Source of the DNA: Clusia tigrina
Lineage: Eukaryota > Arthropoda > Insecta > Diptera > Clusiidae
Length of the DNA stretch: 64,000 nt
Direction: 5' to 3'
Assembly: GCA_920105625.2 (NCBI GenBank)
Contig: OV050033.1
Location: 88,724,280 to 88,788,279, forward strand
Part shown: positions 53,372 to 61,083 of the stretch, piece by piece
Layout: each line of letters begins with the position of its first letter
How positions within the stretch are numbered: the first letter of the stretch is position 1
Position numbers and translations under genes: made by a program
The notes under the pieces: generated by a model
Told to the model about the DNA's origin: nothing
Seen by the model: the letters and a program-made list of their open reading frames with translations, nothing else
Databases searched by the model: none

Positions 53372-55393
53372 TGGAGCGTCATAAAACCTTCAAATTTTGT
53401 AACAATAAAGTACTCGAGCCTCTTGTCAATTTAAGCTATCGCTCAAAGCTATGCCACCCTTGAGTCCCAAATTAAACACTGTTAAAACTTCAAATGGCCC
53501 TAACTTATATGCGGTACGTCCTACACCTATCAAAGTTTGCAAACATACAAATGCTTCTAACTTTTTACTGGAGCGTCATAAAACCTTCAAATTTTGTAAC
53601 AATAAAGTACTCGAGCCTCTTGTCAATTTAAGCTATCGCTCAAAGCTATGCTACCCTTGAGTCCCAAATCAAACACTGATAAAACTTCAAATGGCCCTAA
53701 CTTATATGCGGTACGTCCTACACCTATCAAAGTGTGCAACATACAAATGCTTGTAACTTTTTACTAGAGCGTCATAAAACCTTGAAATTTTGTAACAATA
53801 AAGTACTCGAGCCTCTTGTCAATTTAAGCTATCGCTCAAAGCTATGCTACCATTGAGTCCCAAATCAAACACTGATAAAACTTCAAATTACCCTAACTCC
53901 TATACGGTACGCCCTACACCTATCAAAATTTGCAACATAGAAACGCTTGTAACTTTTTACGGGAGCGTCATAAAACCTTGAAATTTTGTAACAATAAAGT
54001 ACTCGAGCCTCTTGTCAATTTAAGCTATCGCTCAAATCTATGCTACCCTTGAGTCCCAAAACAAACACTGTTAAAACTTCAAATAGCCCTAACTTCTATA
54101 CGGTACGCCCTACACCTATCACAGTTTGCAACATACAAATGCTTGTAACTTTTTACTGGAGCGTCATAAAACCTTCAAATTTTGTAACAATAAAGTACTC
54201 GAGCCTCTTGTCAATTTAAGCTATCGCTCAAAGCTATGCTACCCTTGAGTCCCAAATTAAACACTGTTAAAACTTCAAATGGCCCTAACTTATATGCGGT
54301 ACGTCCTACACCTATCAAAGTTTGCAAACATACAAATGCTTCTAACTTTTTACTGGAGCGTCATAAAACCTTCAAATTTTGTAACAATAAAGTACTCGAG
54401 CCTCTTGTCAATTTAAGCTATCGCTCAAAGCTATGCTACCCTTGAGTCCCAAATCAAACACTGATAAAACTTCAAATGGCCCTAACTTATATGCGGTACG
54501 TCCTACACCTATCAAAGTGTGCAACATACAAATGCTTGTAACTTTTTACTGGAGCGTCATAAAACCTTGAAATTTTGTAACAATAAAGTACTCGAGCCTC
54601 TTGTCAATTTAAGCTATCGCTCAAAGCTATGCTACCATTGAGTCCCAAATCAAACACTGATAAAACTTCAAATTACCCTAACTCCTATACGGTACGTCCT
54701 ACACCTATCAAAATTTGCAACATAGAAACGCTTGTAACTTTTTACGGGAGCGTCATAAAACCTTGAAATTTTGTAACAATAAAGTACTCGAGCCTCTTGT
54801 CAATTTAAGCTATCGCTCAAATCTATGCTACCCTTGAGTCCCAAATCAAACACTGATAAAACTTCAAATGGCCCTTACTTCTATACGGTACGTCCTACAC
54901 CTATCAAAGTTTGCAACATACAAATGCTTGTAACTTTTTACTGGAGCGTCATAAAACCTTGAAATTTTGTAACAATAAAGTACTCGAGCCTCTTGTCAAT
55001 TTAAGCTATCGCTCAAACCTATGCTACCCTTGAGTCCCAAATCACACACTGATAAAACTTCAAATGGCCCTAACTTCTATACGGTACGTCCTACACCTAT
55101 CAAAGTTTGCAACATACAATTGCTTGTAACTTTTTATTGGAGCGTCATAAAACCTTGAAATTTTGTAACAATAAAGTACTCGAGACTATTGTCAATTTAA
55201 GCTATCGCTCAAAGCTATGCAACCCTTGAGTTCCAAATCAAACACTGATAAAACTTCAAATGGCCCTAATTTGTATACGGTACGTCCTTCTCCTATCACA
55301 GTTTGCAACATACAAATGCTTGTAACTTTTTACTGCAGCGTCATAAAACCTTGAAATTTTGTAACAATAAAGTACTCGAGCCTCTTGTCAATT
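53372..55393. repeat. 13/14-monomer unit, copy C (incomplete)
   Basis: This follows copy B directly and matches it for about 2.0 kb. It then departs at CAATTTGAAC (55391), where B has CAATTTAAGC, so the last three or so monomers of the unit are missing or replaced. Confidence 0.88.
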
Positions 55394-56299
55394 TGAACTA
55401 TCGCTCAAAGCTATGCTACCATTGAGTAACAAATCAAACACTGATAAAACTTCAAATGGCCCTAACTTCTATGTGGTACGTCCTACACCTATCAAAGTTT
55501 GCAACATACAAATGCTTGTAACTTTTTACTGGAGGGTCATAAAACCTTGAAATTTTGTAACAATAAAGTACTCGAGCCTCTTGTCAATTTAAGCTATCGC
55601 TCAAAGCTATGCTACCCTTGTGTCCCAAATTAAACACTGTTAAAACTTCAAATGGCCCTAACTTATATGCGGTACGTCCTACACCTATCAAAGTTTGCAA
55701 CATACAAATGCTTGTAACTTTTTACTGGAGCGTCATAAAACCTTCAAATTTTGTAACAATAAAGTACTCGAGCCTCTTGTCAATTTAAGTTATCGCTCAA
55801 AGCTATGCTACCCTTGAGTCCCAAATCAAACACTGTTAAAACTTCAAATAGCCCTAACTTCTATACGGTACGCCCTACACCTATCAAAGTTTGCAACATA
55901 CAAATGCTTGTAACTTTTTACTGGAGCGTCATAAAACCTTGAAATTTTGTAACAACAAAGTACTCGAGCCTCTTGTCAATTTAAGCTATCGCTCAAAGCT
56001 ATGCTACCCTTGAGTCCCAAATCAAACACTGATAAAACTTTAAATGGCCCTAACTTCTATACGGTACGTCCTACACCTATCAAAGTTTGCAACATACAAA
56101 TGCTTGTAACTTTTTACTAGAGCGTCATAAAACCTTGAAATTTTGTAACAATAAAGTACTCGAGCCTCTTGTCAATTTAAGCTATCGCTCAAAGCTAGGC
56201 TACCCATGAGTCCCAAATCAAACACTGACAAAACTTCAAATGGCCCTAACTTCTATACGGTACGTCCTACACCTATCAAAGTTTGCAACATACAAATGC

Positions 56300-56878
56300 T
56301 TGTAACTTTTTACTGGACCGTCATAAAACCTTGAAATCTTGTAACAATAAAGTTCTCGAGACTCTTGTCAATTTAAGCTATCGCTCAAAGCTATGCTACC
56401 CTTGAGTTCTAAATCAAACACTGATAAAACTTCAAATGGTCCTAATTTCTATACGGTACGTCCTTCTCCTATCACAGTTTGCAACATACAAATGTTTGTA
56501 ACTTTTTACTGGAGCGTCATAAAACCTTGAAATTTTGTAACAATAAGGTACTCGAGCCTCTTGTCAATTTAAACTATCGCTCAAAGCTATGCTACCATTG
56601 ATTCCCAAATCAAACACTGATAAAACTTCAAATGGCCCTAACTTCTATGTGGTATGTCCTACACCTATCAAAGTTTGCAACATACAAATGCTTGTAACTT
56701 TTTACTGGAGCGTCATAGAACCTTGAAATTTTGTAACAATAAAGTACTCGAGCCTCTTGTCAATTTAATCTATCGCTGAAAGCTATGCTACCCATGAGTC
56801 CCAAATCAAACACTGATAATACTTGAAATGGCCCTAACTTCTATACGGTACGTCCTACACCTATCAAAGTTTGCAACA
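56300..56878. repeat. Distant copy of the 44.5-45.1 kb block
   Basis: It shares GGACCGTCAT (56315), AAGTTCTCGAGACT (56351), TATGTGGTA, CATAGAACC and CGCTGAAAGC with 44535-45113. Differences: AATAAGGTAC, TATGTCC and TTTTGTAAC here; AATAAAGTAC, TACGTCC and TTTTATAAC there. Confidence 0.8.
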
Positions 56879-57331
56879 TACAAATGCTTGTAACTTTGTA
56901 CTAGAGCGTCATAAAACCTTGAAATTTTGTAACAATAAAGTACTCGAGCCTCTTGTCAATTTAAGCTATCGCTCAAAGCTATGCTACCATTGAGTCCCAA
57001 ATCAAACACTGATAAAACTTCAAATGGCCCTAACTTCTATACGGTACGTCCTACACCTATCAAAGTTTGCAACATACAAATGCTTGTAACTTTTTACTGG
57101 AGCGTCATAAAACCTTGAAATTTTGGAACAATAAAGTACTCGAGCCTCTTTTTCAATTTAAGTTATCGCTCAAAGCTATGCTACCCTTGAGTCCCAAATT
57201 AAACACTGTTAAAACTTCAAATGGCCCTAACTTATATGCGGTACGTCCTACACCTATCAAAGTTTGCAACATACAAATGCTTGTAACTTTTTACTGGAGC
57301 GTCATAAAACCTTGAAATTTTGTAACAATAA

Positions 57332-57341
57332 AGTACTCGAG
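57332..57341. other. Overlapping palindromes AGTACT/CTCGAG at the monomer start
   Basis: AGTACTCGAG joins two six-base palindromes (ScaI- and XhoI-type sites) that share two bases. It is kept in the large majority of monomers. Recurrent exceptions are AGTATTCGAG (for example 18174, 25562, 37944), AACTACTCGAG (1086, 4581, 6541) and AGTGCTCGAG (27482, 29611, 40666). Digestion of genomic DNA with XhoI should give a 196-bp ladder. No function is known to me. Confidence 0.85.
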
Positions 57342-57413
57342 CCTCTTGTCAATTTAAGCTATCGCTCAAAGCTATGCTACCATTGAGTCCCAAATCAAAC
57401 ACTGATAAAACTT

Positions 57414-57461
57414 CAAATGGCCCTAACTTCTATACGGTACGTCCTACACCTATCAAAGTTT
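57414..57461 (+). repeat. Internal sub-repeat, left half (monomer 82-129)
   Basis: This 48-bp segment aligns without gaps to the segment 56 bp downstream in the same monomer. Shared blocks are CAAATG, TAACTT, GG, CGTC, and AAA..TTT near the end. By eye about 30 of 48 positions agree. This suggests that part of the monomer arose from an older duplication of a roughly 56-bp element. The rest of the monomer (1-81) shows no convincing third copy. Confidence 0.55.
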
Positions 57462-57469
57462 GCAACATA

Positions 57470-57517
57470 CAAATGCTTGTAACTTTTTACTGGAGCGTCA
57501 TAAAACCTTGAAATTTT
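57470..57517 (+). repeat. Internal sub-repeat, right half (monomer 138-185)
   Basis: This is the partner of the sub-repeat at 57414. It starts CAAATGCTTGTAACTT and runs through GGAGCGTCATAAAACC to the AAATTTT tract. The spacing between the two halves is 56 bp. Identity is moderate, so common origin is an inference. Confidence 0.55.
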
Positions 57518-57522
57518 GTAAC

Positions 57523-57528
57523 AATAAA
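57523..57528 (+). other. AATAAA hexamer ending each monomer
   Basis: The canonical polyadenylation hexamer AATAAA follows TTTTGTAAC in nearly every monomer on the plus strand. In some it is changed to AATAAT (for example 10911-10920, 31371-31380). A plus-strand satellite transcript would meet this hexamer every 196 bp. It may be coincidental in AT-rich DNA; functional use is not shown. Confidence 0.5.
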
Positions 57529-60014
57529 GTACTCGAGACTCTTGTCAATTTAAGCTATCGCTCAAAGCTATGCTACCCTTGAGTTCTAAATCAAACACTG
57601 ATAAAACTTCAAATGGCCCTAATTTCTATACGGTACGTCCTTCTCCTATCACAGTTTGCAATATACAAATGCTTGTAACTTTTTACTGGAGCGTCATAAA
57701 ACCTTGAAATTTTGTAACAATAAAGTACTCGAGCCTCTTGTCAATTTAAACTATCGCTCAAAGCTATGCTACCCTTGAGTCCCAAATCAAACACTGATAA
57801 AACTTCAAATGGCCCTAATTTCTATACGGTACGTCCTTCTCCTATCACAGTTTGCAACATACAAATGCTTGTAACTTTTCACTGGAGCGTCATAAAACCT
57901 TGAAATTTTGTAACAATAAAGTACTCGAGCCTCTTGTCAATTTAAACTATCGCTCAAAGCTATGCTACCATTGATTCCCAAATCAAACACTGATAAAACT
58001 TCAAATGGCCCTAACTTCTATGTGGTACGTCCTACACCTATCAAAGTTTGCAACATACAAATGCTTGTAACTTTTTACTGGAGCGTCATAAAACCTTGAA
58101 ATTTTGTAACAATAAAGTACTCGAGCCTCTTGTCAATTTAAGCTATCGCTCAAAGCTATGCTACCATTGAGTCCCAAATCAAACACTGATAAAAACTTCA
58201 AATGGCCCTAACTTCTATACGGTACGTCCTACACCTCTTAATGTTTGCAACATACAATTGCTTGTAACTTTTTACTGGAGCGTCATAAAACCTTGAAATT
58301 TTGTAACAATAAAGTACTCGAGACTCTTGTCAATTTAAGCTAACGCTCAAAGCTGTGCTACCCTTGAGTTCCAAATCAAACACTGATAAAACTTCAAATG
58401 GCCCTAATTTCTATACGGTACGTCCTTCTCCTATCACAGTTTGCAACATACAAATGCTTGTAACTTTTTACTGGAGCGTCATAAAACCTTGAAATTTTGT
58501 AACAATAAAGTACTCGAGCCTCTTGTCAATTTATACTATCGCTCAAAGCTATGCTACCATTGATTCCCAAATCAAACACTGATAAAACTTCAAATGGCCC
58601 TAACTTCTATGTGGTACGTCCTACACCTATCAAAGTTTGCAACATACAAATGCTTGTAACTTTTTACTGGAGCGTCATAAAACCTTGAAATTTTGTAACA
58701 ATAAAGTACTCGAGCCTCTTGTCAATTTAAGCTATCGCTCAAAGCTATGCTACCCATGAGACCCAAATCAAACACTGATTAAACTTCAAATGGCCCTAAC
58801 TTCTATACGGTACGTCCTACACCTATCAATATTTGCAACATACAATTGCTTGTAACTTTTTACTGGAGCGTCATAAAACCTTGAAATTTTGTAACAATAA
58901 AGTACTCGAGACTCTTGTCAATTTAAGCTGTCGCTCAAAGCTGTGCTACCCTTGAGTTCCAAATCAAACACTGATAAAACTTCAAATGGCCCTAATTTCT
59001 ATACGGTACGTCCGTCTCCTATCACAGTTTGCAACATACAAATGCTTGTAACTTTTTACTGGAGCGTCATAAAACCTTGAAATTTTGTAACAATAAAGTA
59101 CTCGAGCCTCTTGTCAATTTATACTATCGCTCAAAGCTATGCTACCATTGATTCCCAAATCAAACACTGATAAAACTTCAAATGGCCCTAACTTCTATGT
59201 GGTACGTCCTACACCTATCAAAGTTTGCAACATACAAATGCTTGTAATTTTTTACTGGAGCGTCATAAAACCTTGAAATTTTGTAACAATAAAGTACTCG
59301 AGCCTCTTGTCAATATAAACTATCGCTCAAAGCTATGCTACCATTGATTCCCAAATCAAACACTGATAAAACTTCAAATGGCCCTAACTTCTATGTGGTA
59401 CGTCCTACACCTATCAAATTTTGCAACATACAAATGCTTGTAACTTTTTACTGGAGCGTTATAAAACCTTGAAATTTTGTAACAGTAAAGTACTCGAGCC
59501 ACTTGTCAATTTAAGCTATCGCTCAAAGCTATGCTACCCATGAGTCCCAAATCAAACACTGATTAAACTTCAAATGGCCCTAACTTCTATACGGTACGTC
59601 CTACACCTATCAAAGTTTGCAACATAGAAATGCTTGTAACTTTTTACTGGAGCGTCATAAAACCTTAAAATTTTGTAACAATAAAGTACTCGACCCTCTT
59701 TTTCAATTTAAGTTATCGCTCAAAGCTATCCTACCCTTGAGTCCCAAATCAAACACTGATAAAACTTCAAATGGCCCTAAATCCTATACGGTACGTCCTA
59801 CACCTATCAAAGTTTGCAACATGGAAATGCTTGTAACTTTTTACTGGAGCGCCATAAAACCTTGAAATTTTGTAACAATAAAGTACTCGAGCCTCTTGTC
59901 AATTTAAACTATCGCTCAAAGCTATGCTACCCTTGAGTTCTAAATCAAACACTGATAAAACTTCAAATGGCCCTAATTTCTATACGGTACGGCCTTCTCC
60001 TATCACAGTTTGCA

Positions 60015-61083
60015 ACATACAAATGCTTGTAACTTTTTACTGGAGCGTCATAAAACCTTGAAATTTTGTAACAATAAAGTACTCGAGCGTCTTGTCAATT
60101 TAAACTATCGCTCAAAGCTATGCTACCCATGAGTCCCAAATCAAACACTGATTAAACTTTAAATGGCCCTAACTTCTATACGGTACGTCCTGCACCTATC
60201 AAAGTTTGCAACATAGAAATGCTTGTAACTTTTTACTGGAGCGTCATAAAACCTTGAAATTTTGTAACAATAAAGTACTCGAGACTCTTGTCAATTTAAG
60301 CTATCGCTCAAAGCTATGCTACCCTTGAGTTCTAAATCAAACACTGATAAAACTTCAAATGGCCCTAATTTCTATACGGTACGTCCTTCTCCTATCACAG
60401 TTTGCAACATACAAATGCTTGTAACTTTTTACTGGAGCGTCATAAAACCTTGAAATTTTGTAACAATAAAGTACTCGAGCCTCTTGTCAATTTAAACTAT
60501 CGCTCAAAGCTATGCTACCATTGATTCCCAAATCAAACACTGATAAAACTTCAAATGGCCCTAACTTCTATGTGGTACGTCCTACACCTATCAAAGTTTG
60601 CGACATACAAATGCTTGTAACTTTTTACTGGAGCGTCATAAAACCTTGAAATTTTGTAACAATAAAGTACTCGAGCGTCTTGTCAATTTAAACTATCGCT
60701 CAAAGCTATGCTACCCATGAGTCCCAAATCAAACACTGATTAAACTTTAAATGGCCCTAACTTCTATACGGTACGTCCTGCACCTATCAAAGTTTGCAAC
60801 ATAGAAATGCTTGTAACTTTTTACTGGAGCGTCATAAAACCTTGAAATTTTGTAACAATAAAGTACTCGAGACTCTTGTCAATTTAAGCTATCGCTCAAA
60901 GCTATGCTACCCTTGAGTTCTAAATCAAACACTGATAAAACTTCAAATGGCCCTAATTTCTATACGGTACGTCCTTCTCCTATCACAGTTTGCAACATAC
61001 AAATGCTTGTAACTTTTTACTGGAGCGTCATAAAACCTTGAAATTTTGTAACAATAAAGTACTCGAGCCTCTTGTCAATTTAA
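60015..61083. repeat. Trimer duplication (offset 588 bp)
   Basis: ACTCGAGCGTCTTG occurs only at 60081 and 60669, followed in both cases by CCCATGAG/GATTAAACTTTAAATGG and GTCCTGCACC. Sequence 60015-60495 matches 60603-61083. Then 60300-60671 matches 61084-61455 at an offset of 784 bp (TTTGCGACAT at 60597 and 61381), so a trimer and a tetramer shift overlap. Confidence 0.85.

Larger units (their letters stand above)
43951..57130. repeat. Array zone 5: dimers and the 13/14-monomer unit
   Basis: Common variants are CATTGAGTCCC, CATTGATTCCC, CTAAATCCTATACGG, AGAAATGC and TCAAAGTGTGCAAC. At 44.5-48.0 kb dimers dominate; at 48.1-55.4 kb a long unit is present three times; 55.4-57.1 kb reuses monomers seen at 44.5-45.1 kb. 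No gene is present. Confidence 0.78.
57333..57528 (+). repeat. Reference monomer (196 bp)
   Basis: This copy differs from my by-eye consensus at a single base: CTACCATTGAG where the consensus has CTACCCTTGAG. Landmarks by monomer position: CTCGAG at 4-9; CAATTTAAGC at 18-27; CTATGCTACCC at 40-50; CAAATGG at 82-88; TACGGTACGTCC at 101-112; TTTGCAAC at 127-134; CAAATGCTTGTAAC at 138-151; GGAGCGTCATAAAA at 160-173; AATAAA at 191-196. It carries five CpG dinucleotides. The phase (starting at GTACTCGAG) is arbitrary. Confidence 0.95.
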
